From G965212005 sp965212005 (GTDB lineage: Bacteria; Pseudomonadota; Gammaproteobacteria; Porifericomitales; Porifericomitaceae): a stretch of DNA of 64,000 nucleotides. A program made the position numbers and the translations under genes. This document shows positions 9,241 through 17,646 of this stretch, piece after piece. Location of the stretch: NCBI GenBank assembly GCA_965212005.1, contig OZ243038.1, positions 992,001 through 1,056,000 on the forward strand. Direction: 5' to 3'. Each line of letters begins with the position of its first letter. The first letter of the stretch is position 1. The notes beneath the pieces are model-generated. The model made no database searches and was not told the origin of the DNA. It saw only the letters and a list, made by a program, of their open reading frames with translations.

Positions 9241-10294
9241 GGCGTCATTTTTTCATCCGGCGGCGTCCCCATCGTCTTCCAGGTGCCGCAAGTATTGGGC
9301 ATATAATGGCGAATCGTGCAGCAACTGCCGGGCAACGGATGGCGGCGCCACCCGGTAATTGGCGCACGAACGATAGGCGCGGGTCTGCCTGACAATCTCC
9401 CATAAGTCCGCGACCGGCCCGACCACTCCGCCGATAATGCCGTGCTTGAAATACCGTCGCTTGACAGGCAGCACCAGGCGCAGAAAAAACCGCAACGGTA
9501 GAAACCTGGTGCCACCATAGGGTTTATGTCCCTTGATGAATTGAGCTCGCGTCCAACGATTAGTGAAATCATCAGTACGTTCGTTGCGACCAGGCCTGGG
9601 ATAAATGCGGTGACAATCATTGGATACGGTAATGGTATTAAAGGACAGCAGTGCTTTCCCATAGAAACTACGCAGCATGATAAGCTGGATAGCACTGGGA
9701 ATATGCCAGCTTTTAGAATCAAAAGATTCCATCAACGGTGACACGATTCCATCCTGCATAACGTCATTGTGAAAAGCAATCAACTGTGGATCGCTGAAAT
9801 GAAAAACCTGGTATTTCAGTACAGGATAAAACCGCTTGAAAAAAAAGGACCACTTGAAAAAAAAGGAATTGAAAAACCCGATGCAGTAGGCCCGGGTGCA
9901 GGGGAAAACCGGCGTCGCCGCCGCCGGACGCAATTGCATCAGCAGTGATTCAAATTCATCGTAGCCGCCGCGCATGAATTCCACGTCGTCGTCCATGAAA
10001 ATAAAGTAGAGATAGGAGCCGCGCTTTTTCGCTTCCGCCAACAGCCGGTTGCGCCCGGAAGCCCAGGTGGAACCGGGAAAGTAAATACATCCTTCCCGCT
10101 CCTGGTCATAGGTAAGGAAAACGGCATCGGCGTCCGGCCGCTCCCGCAGAGGCAAGTACCTGTCGATTCGAACCGCATTGCCCTGTACCAGGTAAATAAA
10201 ACTTTTCATCCTGAAAGGATCGCTTCCGCACGGGAATGCTTTCGCAGAGCATCCCCCACTTCCACCCCAGGCACAATTTCAGTCCAGGCGCGGT
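9241..10294. repeat. Long direct repeat, copy B (~1.05 kb)
   Basis: Second copy of the segment at 3344-4379, same orientation. It is 18 bases longer because of an 18-base tandem duplication at about 9830-9866 (unit resembling CCRCTTGAAAAAAAAGGA). The part coding the protein N-terminus is almost unchanged from copy A, while the rest has many substitutions. Confidence 0.9.
9253..10209 (-). CDS. Putative GT-A-type glycosyltransferase, paralogue B
   Basis: A 318-residue paralogue of the protein at 3356-4294, starting at ATG 10209. It keeps FIFMDDDVEF near residue 72. Relative to paralogue A it has six extra residues near position 120, producing the repeated phrase SFFFKWSFFFKRF. Both copies have an intact frame, so both may be functional, and the concentration of differences in the C-terminal two thirds suggests either diverging acceptor use or gene conversion of the N-terminal part. 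It is convergent with the colD-like gene (26 bases apart) and lies in line with manC upstream. Confidence 0.6.
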   Translation of the reverse strand: MKSFIYLVQGNAVRIDRYLPLRERPDADAVFLTYDQEREGCIYFPGSTWASGRNRLLAEAKKRGSYLYFIFMDDDVEFMRGGYDEFESLLMQLRPAAATPVFPCTRAYCIGFFNSFFFKWSFFFKRFYPVLKYQVFHFSDPQLIAFHNDVMQDGIVSPLMESFDSKSWHIPSAIQLIMLRSFYGKALLSFNTITVSNDCHRIYPRPGRNERTDDFTNRWTRAQFIKGHKPYGGTRFLPLRFFLRLVLPVKRRYFKHGIIGGVVGPVADLWEIVRQTRAYRSCANYRVAPPSVARQLLHDSPLYAQYLRHLEDDGDAAG

Positions 10295-10406
10295 GCACCG
10301 GGTTGTGCGTCATCCCGCGAACCATCTCTCCCCCATCCGGCAGGCACAAGAATAACAGCGGGCGGAGATCGGGGCACGGCTGATTCCCATGAACTGGTTT
10401 TGTCTT

Positions 10407-12050
10407 TCAAACTCTTCCGTAGACGTCTTCGTACCGGACGATATCGTCTTCTCCCAGGTAGGAGCCGATCTGCAGTTCAATTACCGCTGCGTTGGCGGAG
10501 GTATGATTCATCATCCGGTGTTTGACTCCCACCGGGACGTAACAGGAACGATCCTCATTCATGTCGAAGGATCGATCACCGAGCACGACGGTCATCACGC
10601 CGCTTACGGTGGTCCAATGCTCGCTGCGATACCGATGGGATTGCAGACTCAGGCAGGCTCCCGCCGTCACCTCGATCAACTTGAGTTGCCAGCCCTTGCC
10701 CGTTGCCAGCACGGTATAGCTGCCCCAGGGACGAATCACCCGCCGCGGCGTTTGTGCCGCCGGATGACCCTTCTCACGCAGCCTGGCAAAGATTTCCCTG
10801 GTGCGTTCAGCCGAGTCTTTCGCGCAAATCAACAATGCATCGGCGCTGTCCACCACACAAGTGTCGCGCATTCCGACCAAAGAGACGAGCCGCTGTCCGC
10901 CGATGACCAGGCAGCCTTCGGTGTCCAGCAACTCGGCCTCGGCGCAAACCTGGTTCCCCTTTTTATCCGCCGGAACCGGCTCGGCAAATGAATTCCAGGA
11001 ACCGACGTCGCTCCAGCATAGGTCTTGCGCGATCACTGCCATCGCCCGACGGGTCTTTTCTATCACGGCCCGATCCAGCGAGATCGAAGGAAACCCCGCA
11101 TATATCCCGCTATCCAGCATGACAGGCGGTGCCAATCCCGCCGGCTCCGCCGCGGGTAGCTTGATTTTTTGCACTACAGCCTCGCTCCGGGCCGCCACAT
11201 CGGCAGCGTGCTCGGCGAGCTCGCGCTTCATTGTGCTCGCGGCGAAGCAGAACATTCCGCTATTCCAGTAAAACCCCCGCTGAATATATTCCACGGCGCG
11301 AGCGTAATCAGGCTTTTCAACGAATCGGTGGACGGGAGCAAGGGCACGGCGGGATGCCGTCTCTCCTTCCGCGGACGCACCGCCGCATTCGATGTATCCA
11401 TAGCCGGCGGCAGGATGCCTGGGCTTGACGCCAAACAGCACGATCGAGCCGGCGCGGGCGGCGTCCGCCGCCTGCCTGGCATATTTCCAGAACGCGGCTG
11501 TACCGGTGATCCTGTGATCGGAGGGCAACACGAGCAGGATCGTTTCCGGTCCGAAACGGGCCTGCGCAAACCCGGCGGCAACGGCCACGGCAGGCGCGGT
11601 GTTTCGTCCCATCGGCTCGGCCAATACGACGTGCTCGCATTGCGGACCGCACATCTTGAAGATCTCCCCGCAGAGAAAAGCATATTCAGCGTTGCCTACG
11701 CTGATGACCCCCGCCAGCTCGACGTCCGCGGCAGCAAGTCGCGCATAGGTCTGGCCCAGCAGCGTGGAGGATAACGAACAGGCGGACGGATCGGAATGCT
11801 TCTCCTGCACCGCGGAGTCTTGCCGTGCGGAAGGTTGCGCGCCAGCTGGCTGCTCCGGCGCGTGTTCCCGCACGGCGGGCACGGCCAAAAAAGGCTTGGG
11901 GCGCAACGCTCGAGACAGCGGCCACAAGCGTGAACCGTCACCGCCGCAGAGAACGATCGGTACTAGCATCGGTGCGCTTGCGCGGGAGAGGGAAGCAAGA
12001 GAATCCGGAGCCAATTCACCGGGAACCGCCGGAAACTCCAGGTGCGCCAC
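10407..12050 (-). CDS. manC: Mannose-1-phosphate guanylyltransferase / mannose-6-phosphate isomerase
   Basis: A bifunctional ManC/AlgA-type protein, 547 residues from GTG 12050. The N-terminal GDP-mannose pyrophosphorylase domain has LCGGDGSRLWPLSR and FVEKPD. The C-terminal cupin domain has RPWGSYTVL, SLQSHRYRSEHWTTVSG and the conserved end LGEDDIVRYEDVYGR. It makes GDP-mannose for Gmd. Two oddities: residues 1-27 precede the usual start, so ATG 11969 (MLVPIVLCGG) may be the real one. Also, an Ala/Gln/Ser-rich insertion of about 35 residues (roughly 59-92) splits KPFLAVP from the usual SLLxxTYxRL. The GTG lies three bases after the upstream stop, which supports translational coupling. Confidence 0.92.
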   Translation of the reverse strand: MAHLEFPAVPGELAPDSLASLSRASAPMLVPIVLCGGDGSRLWPLSRALRPKPFLAVPAVREHAPEQPAGAQPSARQDSAVQEKHSDPSACSLSSTLLGQTYARLAAADVELAGVISVGNAEYAFLCGEIFKMCGPQCEHVVLAEPMGRNTAPAVAVAAGFAQARFGPETILLVLPSDHRITGTAAFWKYARQAADAARAGSIVLFGVKPRHPAAGYGYIECGGASAEGETASRRALAPVHRFVEKPDYARAVEYIQRGFYWNSGMFCFAASTMKRELAEHAADVAARSEAVVQKIKLPAAEPAGLAPPVMLDSGIYAGFPSISLDRAVIEKTRRAMAVIAQDLCWSDVGSWNSFAEPVPADKKGNQVCAEAELLDTEGCLVIGGQRLVSLVGMRDTCVVDSADALLICAKDSAERTREIFARLREKGHPAAQTPRRVIRPWGSYTVLATGKGWQLKLIEVTAGACLSLQSHRYRSEHWTTVSGVMTVVLGDRSFDMNEDRSCYVPVGVKHRMMNHTSANAAVIELQIGSYLGEDDIVRYEDVYGRV

Positions 12051-12053
12051 CGT

Positions 12054-13085
12054 TCACTCGTTCAGGACGGCCCCGGTGCTCCTGCCCTCATTTTTTTCAA
12101 GCATTGCCACGCTTGCATCCCCCCGGTCGACCGCTTTCTTGTTCAGCAAATACCACTGCATGGTGCAGGCGATTCCGTCTTCGAGGGACACGGGAGAAAA
12201 AGAAGGCAGCAGCCGGCGCAATTTTTCACCGGTCAACGCTTTCCGCAGGACGCCTTCAGGAAGAGAGGCGTCCCAGTCGATCTGCGTCCGCGGCAGATCG
12301 GCCACCGCAGCGATGATCTCGACCAGTTGACGTATGGAACTTTCCTCGCCCGGTATATTGACTGGCTCCAGGTCATGAGAGAACTCGACTGCATGCGCGA
12401 TGACCCTGGCAGCGTCATCAACGTATAAAAATTGCCGCTGCGCCCGGCCGCTGCCCCATACCAGAGCTCGTCCGCCGTTTAACTTGGCATCGGTGATTTT
12501 TCGCATGAGAGCGGCCACGCAGTGACTTCGATAATTGTCAAATGCATCGCCTTCACCGTATAAATTAGCGGGAACTACCTGGTTGCCGCTGACGCCGTAT
12601 TGCCGATGGGCCGTCGCCATCAACACCAATTGGGCGCGCTTGGAGAAACCGTATCCCTCCACCGATTCATGACAGCGCCCGTTAAAAATTTCCGATTCAC
12701 TCATTTCACTGCTGCTATCATCCGGATACGAACAACCGCTACCTACTGAAACAATTTTACGGACTCCAGCCGCCACTGATTCCTCAAACAGCGTCGTCGC
12801 CATTTTGAGGTTGCGCGTTGCCAGTGAAAACGGCTCCGCCAAACAGATGCCAAGGCCGCCATAGTAAGCCGCCGAGTGCACCACCGCGTCCACCGTGTTT
12901 CCCTCGTGCTTGCGAGCGGAAAAATAATCGGCTACGCCCTGTCCGTTTTCCAGGTTAAACTCTGCCGATCTCGGCGCAAAAACTTCGTGACCCAATTCTT
13001 TCAGTCCACTGACAATGCGCCGTCCCAGGAATCCCGATCCGCCGGTAACCAAAACGGTTCGAAACTCAGGCATTGCACCATTCAT
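12054..13085 (-). CDS. GDP-fucose synthase-like NAD(P)-dependent epimerase/reductase
   Basis: A 343-residue extended SDR protein. TVLVTGGSGFLGRR is the cofactor loop. SVGSGCSYPDD, EGYGFSKRAQL (Tyr and Lys), PANLYGEGDAFDNYRSHCV and WGSGRAQRQFLYVDDAARV follow the Fcl pattern but with many substitutions, for example GSGCSYP in place of GSSCIYP. It could be a second GDP-fucose synthase or a GDP-colitose synthase (ColC-type) partner for the ColD-like enzyme; the sequence does not settle it. Its start overlaps the upstream epimerase gene by 20 bases, and manC follows three bases downstream, so the three form one operon. Confidence 0.8.
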   Translation of the reverse strand: MNGAMPEFRTVLVTGGSGFLGRRIVSGLKELGHEVFAPRSAEFNLENGQGVADYFSARKHEGNTVDAVVHSAAYYGGLGICLAEPFSLATRNLKMATTLFEESVAAGVRKIVSVGSGCSYPDDSSSEMSESEIFNGRCHESVEGYGFSKRAQLVLMATAHRQYGVSGNQVVPANLYGEGDAFDNYRSHCVAALMRKITDAKLNGGRALVWGSGRAQRQFLYVDDAARVIAHAVEFSHDLEPVNIPGEESSIRQLVEIIAAVADLPRTQIDWDASLPEGVLRKALTGEKLRRLLPSFSPVSLEDGIACTMQWYLLNKKAVDRGDASVAMLEKNEGRSTGAVLNE

Positions 13086-13992
13086 TATCGATTTGTAACG
13101 GCTTGAGCACTTTTATCAGTTCATCCAACCCCGCATCCAGGGTCATTTCGGCCCGGTAGCCAAGGCCGCGGATTTTGTCGTAACAGACGGCATAGTCGCG
13201 GGCATCCGGATCCTCGCCTACAGCCGCTTCGTGAAAATAGTAAGGATTTTTCGCTTTCACCGCCAGTGCAATGTCCCGCTTGGTGTAATTCATTGATTCG
13301 TCCCCCACGTTGAAAGCTTCGCCACGCATCCTGTCGGCGTTGTCGAGCGCGAACAAAAAAGACTGAGCCGCGTCACGAACGTGCAGGAAGGTGCGGCGGA
13401 AATGTCCCTCGTACAAGATGAGCTGACGGTTGTGCAGCGCCTGGTAGACAAAGTCATTCACCAGCAGATCCAGCCGCAAGCGCGCTGACACGCCGAACAC
13501 GGTGGCAAATCGCAGCGCAATTCCATCTGCCTCTAAAAACATTTTTTCCGCTTCCCCCTTGGTCCTGCCATAAAGCGTGAGCGGTGCGATGGGGGTAAGT
13601 TCGCTGCACATTCCGTCCACTTTTCCGTAGGTTGAGCCGGTAGAGGCAAAAATCGCCAATTGATCCCTGGAAAGCGCGCTGACGACGTTCTTTGAACCTC
13701 CCAGGTTTACCGCTTCCGCCCTCACCGGATCGGCGACGCAGGCAGGGTGACCGACCACGGCCGCCATGTGTATCACACAGTCCGCGTTCTTCATCGCTTT
13801 CCTGACTGCGCTTGCGTCACGCACGTCACCCTCGATAATTTCCAGCTTTGGGTGCGCGGCAAAATGAAGAACCGGCTTAACGCCGTACGTGAAATTGTCG
13901 AACAGTACGATCCTGTTTCCGGCTTCCAGCAACTTCGGCAAAAGCAGGGAGCCTATGCAGCCACTGCCGCCAGTGACCAGAATCTTTTTCAT
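13066..13992 (-). CDS. NAD-dependent sugar epimerase/dehydratase
   Basis: A 308-residue extended SDR protein. ILVTGGSGCIGSLLLPKL is the cofactor-binding start, ASTGSTYGK and LYGRTKGEAE give the Ser and Tyr-x3-Lys, and RRTFLHVRDAAQ is typical of UDP-glucose 4-epimerase-like enzymes. The exact nucleotide-sugar is not evident. First gene of a minus-strand operon (this gene, fcl-like, manC). It is preceded by a near-perfect sigma-70 promoter at 14027-14054 and by a CAGGAT ribosome site six bases from ATG. Confidence 0.82.
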   Translation of the reverse strand: MKKILVTGGSGCIGSLLLPKLLEAGNRIVLFDNFTYGVKPVLHFAAHPKLEIIEGDVRDASAVRKAMKNADCVIHMAAVVGHPACVADPVRAEAVNLGGSKNVVSALSRDQLAIFASTGSTYGKVDGMCSELTPIAPLTLYGRTKGEAEKMFLEADGIALRFATVFGVSARLRLDLLVNDFVYQALHNRQLILYEGHFRRTFLHVRDAAQSFLFALDNADRMRGEAFNVGDESMNYTKRDIALAVKAKNPYYFHEAAVGEDPDARDYAVCYDKIRGLGYRAEMTLDAGLDELIKVLKPLQIDNEWCNA

Positions 13993-14026
13993 TGGGCATC
14001 CTGTCTATCAAAAAAACAGAAGCGCG

Positions 14027-14054
14027 ATTATAATTGATTTGGTTCCCTTGTCAA
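14027..14054 (-). promoter_or_regulatory. Consensus sigma-70 promoter of the epimerase-manC operon
   Basis: Read on the minus strand, TTGACA at 14054-14049 and TATAAT at 14032-14027 are both full consensus hexamers separated by 16 bases. Transcription would start near 14020, giving a leader of about 28 bases before ATG 13992. Confidence 0.8.
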
Positions 14055-14084
14055 GCGGATCGGGCGCCGTGTTAAGATGGATGC

Positions 14085-15191
14085 GTGACGACTTACGCGT
14101 TAACCACCACCACAATTCACCGTCCCGACTTGCTGTGGGACTACGCACGCGACGCCAGGAAATATAACCGCGACGTGAAGATTATCGTCGCCGGCGACTT
14201 GAAAACTCCGCCAGGAGCCGCCGAGATATGTGCGCAAATCTCCTGCAAAGTCGGGGTGGAGTCGGAGTACCTGGGGCCGGAGGAGCAAAACAAGCTGCTT
14301 GTTGGATTGAATCCCGAATTACATGCGCACCTGCCGTGGAATTCGCTACAGCGACGCAATATCGCCCTTTTGCGGGCATGGCAGGACGGCATCGATACTG
14401 TGATCTGCATAGACGACGATAATTATCTCTCCGATGCCGATTATTTTGCCAAGCATTCCATAGTTGGGCAGACAACGGAAATCGATTGCATCGGTGAACC
14501 CGGCGAGTGGGTGAACGTCTGCCAGTTCTTGCGCGAAGCCGATGGCCGTAAATTTTTTCCGCGCGGTTATTCACAGAAGGAGCGGGTATCGCCGCACAAG
14601 CCTCCCGTTTTCCATCGCGAGAAAAGCACGATATCGGTCAATGCCGGGTTATGGACCGGTGACCCGGACGTTGACGCGATGACCCGGCTCAGCACGCCAA
14701 TTGAGGCGGTTGCCTATGATCGAAAGGACAATTTCACGTTAGCCAAAAGCGCCTGGTGCCCGTTCAATTCGCAGAATACCGCACTGACGCGGCAATCACT
14801 ACCGGCCTACTTCTTGAGTCCCTACGTAGGCAGATACGATGACATCTGGGCCTCCTACCTGTACAAGAGGATCGCGGACCAGTTGAACGTGAGAGTAGCC
14901 TTTGGCAGGCCGCTGGTGCACCAGAATCGAAATCCGCACGATCTCTGGCTCGACGCGTCACTGGAGCGCATGGGTACCGAACTCACCGATATTTTTGTCG
15001 GCTGGCTGGCCCACGCAGCGCTAAAAGGGAACGGCTGGGCGGATTGCTCCGCCGAATTGGCGGATTACCTGGAGGAGCGAGTGAAAGAGGCGAATTTGCC
15101 GCCGGATTACCGGCAGAGCCTGCTCAAACTGGTAGCAGGGAACCGGCTTTGGATCGATACGCTGGCGCGGGCACGGTCATTCTCCGCGTAA
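14085..15191 (+). CDS. RGP/GT75-like glycosyltransferase (GT-A type)
   Basis: A 368-residue protein with GTG start at 14085, divergent from the epimerase operon. ALTTTTIHRPDLLWDYA at the N-terminus, the acidic triad in VICIDDDNYLSDADYF near residue 108, and VNAGLWTGDPDVDAMTRL resemble the reversibly glycosylated polypeptide / DUF288 (GT75-like) group. In plants that group includes UDP-arabinopyranose mutases and STELLO-type transferases. In bacteria it appears in cell-surface glycan loci. It has no signal peptide or membrane segment. The family call is by pattern only; mutase or transferase activity cannot be separated here. Confidence 0.65.
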   Translation: MTTYALTTTTIHRPDLLWDYARDARKYNRDVKIIVAGDLKTPPGAAEICAQISCKVGVESEYLGPEEQNKLLVGLNPELHAHLPWNSLQRRNIALLRAWQDGIDTVICIDDDNYLSDADYFAKHSIVGQTTEIDCIGEPGEWVNVCQFLREADGRKFFPRGYSQKERVSPHKPPVFHREKSTISVNAGLWTGDPDVDAMTRLSTPIEAVAYDRKDNFTLAKSAWCPFNSQNTALTRQSLPAYFLSPYVGRYDDIWASYLYKRIADQLNVRVAFGRPLVHQNRNPHDLWLDASLERMGTELTDIFVGWLAHAALKGNGWADCSAELADYLEERVKEANLPPDYRQSLLKLVAGNRLWIDTLARARSFSA

Positions 15192-15332
15192 CGCCAGGCT
15201 CTTCCGGCAGACACCGCACCCTGCACCCATGAAGGACACTGCGGCGCATATTTCAGCAGCGCTTCCGCTCCGCGGAGCTTCCCCGCCGAAGAACCTTTTC
15301 GGCAGGCGGGAAAAGAAAATCCATCCGCGCGT

Positions 15333-16085
15333 TTAGCGCCAATGCTCGGCAAGCTGCGGGCAAGGCAGCGTGCGATGGTGCCATTTGCGGCCCACGTAAC
15401 CGGCAATGGCCTGGTCGGGGTCGGGCCGGCCATGGAAGCCCAAGATCCTTACCTTCCCCGGTAATCGCGGGCACATGATCCAATTGAGCGGGAAAATCGG
15501 GCGGCAGTGGTATTTGAAGCTGCGCACCCATTCCTCCGGCCAGTATTGTTTTCGCGCACCGACTACGTGAGTCAAAAACGCCTGCTCGGTGGGGAAGCTG
15601 CGCTGTGCATGTTCGGGATCGGCCAGATATCTTTCCAACGGTTCAGGCAGCTTCCCCGCTTCGAAACGAAACACCGAGGAATTGCCAATATCGGGACGTG
15701 CGCGCAGGAACAGCTTACGCCGCTCGATCCAGTTGTGAATAATGTAGAATTCTCCCGGACGAGAAAAGAAGGCCTCCAGCGAATCCAGGATAATGAGGTC
15801 CAGGTCCAGGTATAAACAGCGTCCCTGCAGCTCGGCACGCGGATGCAGCAGCGCCAGTTTCAGCCAGACACTGCGGCGCATGTGTTCCGCCGCGGCGAGC
15901 GCGTCAATGTTACGGATCTGAACTTCGGGAAGAATGCCCGAGGCGTCTTCCGTAAAGCAAATAAAGCAAAACCCGGCGCGCAAGTGGCGGGAGACGCCAC
16001 GGTACAATCGGTTAACGTATTCTGCAGGATAGCGCCGGCCCCATTTCAGGCAAACGACGGTGCGTGTTTCAGGAACATCGGCCAT
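15333..16085 (-). CDS. Putative glycosyltransferase (GT8-like, DxD)
   Basis: About 250 residues from ATG 16085, which directly precedes the conserved RTVVCLKWGRRYPAEYVNR. The open frame extends to a GTG at 16145, but a TATAAT hexamer at 16101-16096 falls within that extension, so the shorter start is preferred. Evidence for the function is CRGVSRHL-type helix followed by FICFTED and the metal-binding LYLDLDLIILDSLEAFF, plus QYWPEEWVRSFKYHCRP and FHGRPDP near the end. These are typical of cytoplasmic glycosyltransferases in polysaccharide loci. It is convergent with the GT75-like gene and closes the locus. Confidence 0.7.
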   Translation of the reverse strand: MADVPETRTVVCLKWGRRYPAEYVNRLYRGVSRHLRAGFCFICFTEDASGILPEVQIRNIDALAAAEHMRRSVWLKLALLHPRAELQGRCLYLDLDLIILDSLEAFFSRPGEFYIIHNWIERRKLFLRARPDIGNSSVFRFEAGKLPEPLERYLADPEHAQRSFPTEQAFLTHVVGARKQYWPEEWVRSFKYHCRPIFPLNWIMCPRLPGKVRILGFHGRPDPDQAIAGYVGRKWHHRTLPCPQLAEHWR

Positions 16086-16279
16086 TGCGGCACGAATTAT
16101 ACTATCATCAGCAAATAGCAGAATGTGAAAGGACGGTTGCACCAAGCCGCTTTCCCGGGTACGTTGTGTTATCTTACTATAAGCGCCTCTGCTTGGATCG
16201 TTCCCTGGTTCAGCAGATACGCGTGTTTTTACCTGGCTGGTCGCCGGCAGAGATTTCAGTTGAATTGGGAGAAAGACGG

Positions 16280-16891
16280 ATGAGACGAAAAATCAGCCAT
16301 TTCTGGTACGCGCTAGTTGTTTTGCCGATGTTTTTTGCAATGGGACCTGCCATTGCGGGAGAGACCGTGAAAGTACAGTTTGAAACGAGCAAAGGAAACA
16401 TCATTATCGAGTTATTTTCCGATAAAGCCCCGAAGTCAGTGGAGAATTTTCTACACTACGTGGACTCCGGACATTATGACGGCCTGATCTTTCACCGGGT
16501 TATGCCGGGATTTATGATCCAGGGGGGCGGCTTCCAGCCGGGCATGCAGGAGCGCTCGCCGGAACGTGATTCGATCCTGAACGAAGCGGACAACGGATTG
16601 CTCAATAAGCGCGGCTCGCTGGCGATGGCACGCACCGCGGATCCGCATTCGGCGTCGGCGCAGTTCTTCATCAATGTGGCAGACAACGAATTACTCAATC
16701 ATTCCGCCAAGACCCCGCGAGGCTGGGGTTACGCGGTCTTTGGCCAGGTCAGCGCCGGCATGGAAGTGGCGGACGCCATTGTGGCAACACCAACCGGTCA
16801 GGCAGGACCGCATAAAAACGTTCCCAAGGAAGACATCATCATCCTGAGCGCCAAGCGGCTGGAACAACAGGGCGAAAAAGCGGCGGAATAA
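16280..16891 (+). CDS. Exported peptidyl-prolyl cis-trans isomerase (cyclophilin type)
   Basis: A 203-residue cyclophilin from ATG 16280, with GGGAGAAAGACGG just upstream; longer frames exist but are not needed. Residues 1-26 form a signal peptide ending AGPAIAG, so it acts in the periplasm. FHRVMPGFMIQGGGF and SASAQFFINVADN are the catalytic core of cyclophilins, with Arg in FHR and Phe/Met around the active site. It speeds proline isomerisation during folding of exported proteins. It resembles PpiA. It stands alone between the polysaccharide locus and the folate genes. Confidence 0.93.
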   Translation: MRRKISHFWYALVVLPMFFAMGPAIAGETVKVQFETSKGNIIIELFSDKAPKSVENFLHYVDSGHYDGLIFHRVMPGFMIQGGGFQPGMQERSPERDSILNEADNGLLNKRGSLAMARTADPHSASAQFFINVADNELLNHSAKTPRGWGYAVFGQVSAGMEVADAIVATPTGQAGPHKNVPKEDIIILSAKRLEQQGEKAAE

Positions 16892-17171
16892 TCCGGGACA
16901 AGCCCCGGGAAAGCGCCGTCGCCATCTTACCAGGCTGGCAGACCTTGGACTGCGGGCCGACTGCCGGGGATTATGTGCGCATTGACAGGTGTGGCACGGG
17001 TCGCTGACACGGGCAGAAAGGACCAGGACATTGGGCGTTTCCGTCCCCCAGGCGCACGTTACCGTTCGCTGATTGTCCTTCAGGCACGGCTCTGCCACTG
17101 CTGCGGCAGGCTCTGTCCTGCCGTTGGGTCGCCGATGGATCCACCCTTCTTCTCCGCCCAGAATCGGAAAA

Positions 17172-17618
17172 CTAAAACTCGGGCAGGCTGCCTTCCAGGA
17201 ACCAGCGCTGGCCCTCTTCGTGGTACCACCAGAATTGCTCGTAACTTGTTTTGCGCACAACGACGTTGTCAGTGCGGTAGTATTCGATGTCGGCGGTCAC
17301 CCAGGCCCGGGTAGAGTCGTCGTTGAACAGCACTTCCTTGATCTTGTATAAGCTGATGCGGACGTTCTCGGACAGGCTGACCGGCGCTGCGGGCTCGTCT
17401 CCTTCCGGGTCGATGTCGACGTCCTCCACCCCCATCTGGGCCCTTGACACAATATAGGCTTCGGCATTTTCATAATGCCCCCAGCGCAAAGCGCTGCCCA
17501 ATCGTCTGCTGGCGTCCTGCAGGCTTTCCACCCGGCTCCTGGGCGTGTCTTTCTTTTGACAGGGGCCGGCTCCCAGGGACAGTATCAACACGGTCAGTAT
17601 GACCAGTAGCTGGCGCAT
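17172..17618 (-). CDS. Hypothetical exported protein
   Basis: A 148-residue protein if it starts at ATG 17618 (MRQLLVILTVLILSLGAG); the frame is open further upstream into folK but that part is a shadow. The hydrophobic first 20 residues are a signal peptide or anchor; a Cys after GAGP is not a good lipobox. The rest is charged (DVDIDPEGDEPAAP) and ends in an NTF2-like strand pattern (RAWVTADIEYYRTDN, then WWYHEEGQRWFLEGSLPEF). It lies just downstream of folK on the same strand. I do not recognise a named family and give no function. Confidence 0.65.
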   Translation of the reverse strand: MRQLLVILTVLILSLGAGPCQKKDTPRSRVESLQDASRRLGSALRWGHYENAEAYIVSRAQMGVEDVDIDPEGDEPAAPVSLSENVRISLYKIKEVLFNDDSTRAWVTADIEYYRTDNVVVRKTSYEQFWWYHEEGQRWFLEGSLPEF

Positions 17619-17646
17619 CACTGGCTTGCCTGCCGCTCGCACTTCA

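Noticed and set aside
8619..9722. 367-codon minus-strand frame over colD-like gene and repeat B
   Set aside because: It overlaps two well-supported genes and its parts read as frame-shifted versions of them.
15285..15320. Terminator between the convergent glycosyltransferase genes
   Set aside because: A GCCGAA/TTCGGC stem exists but no T-run follows on either strand, so an intrinsic terminator is not supported.
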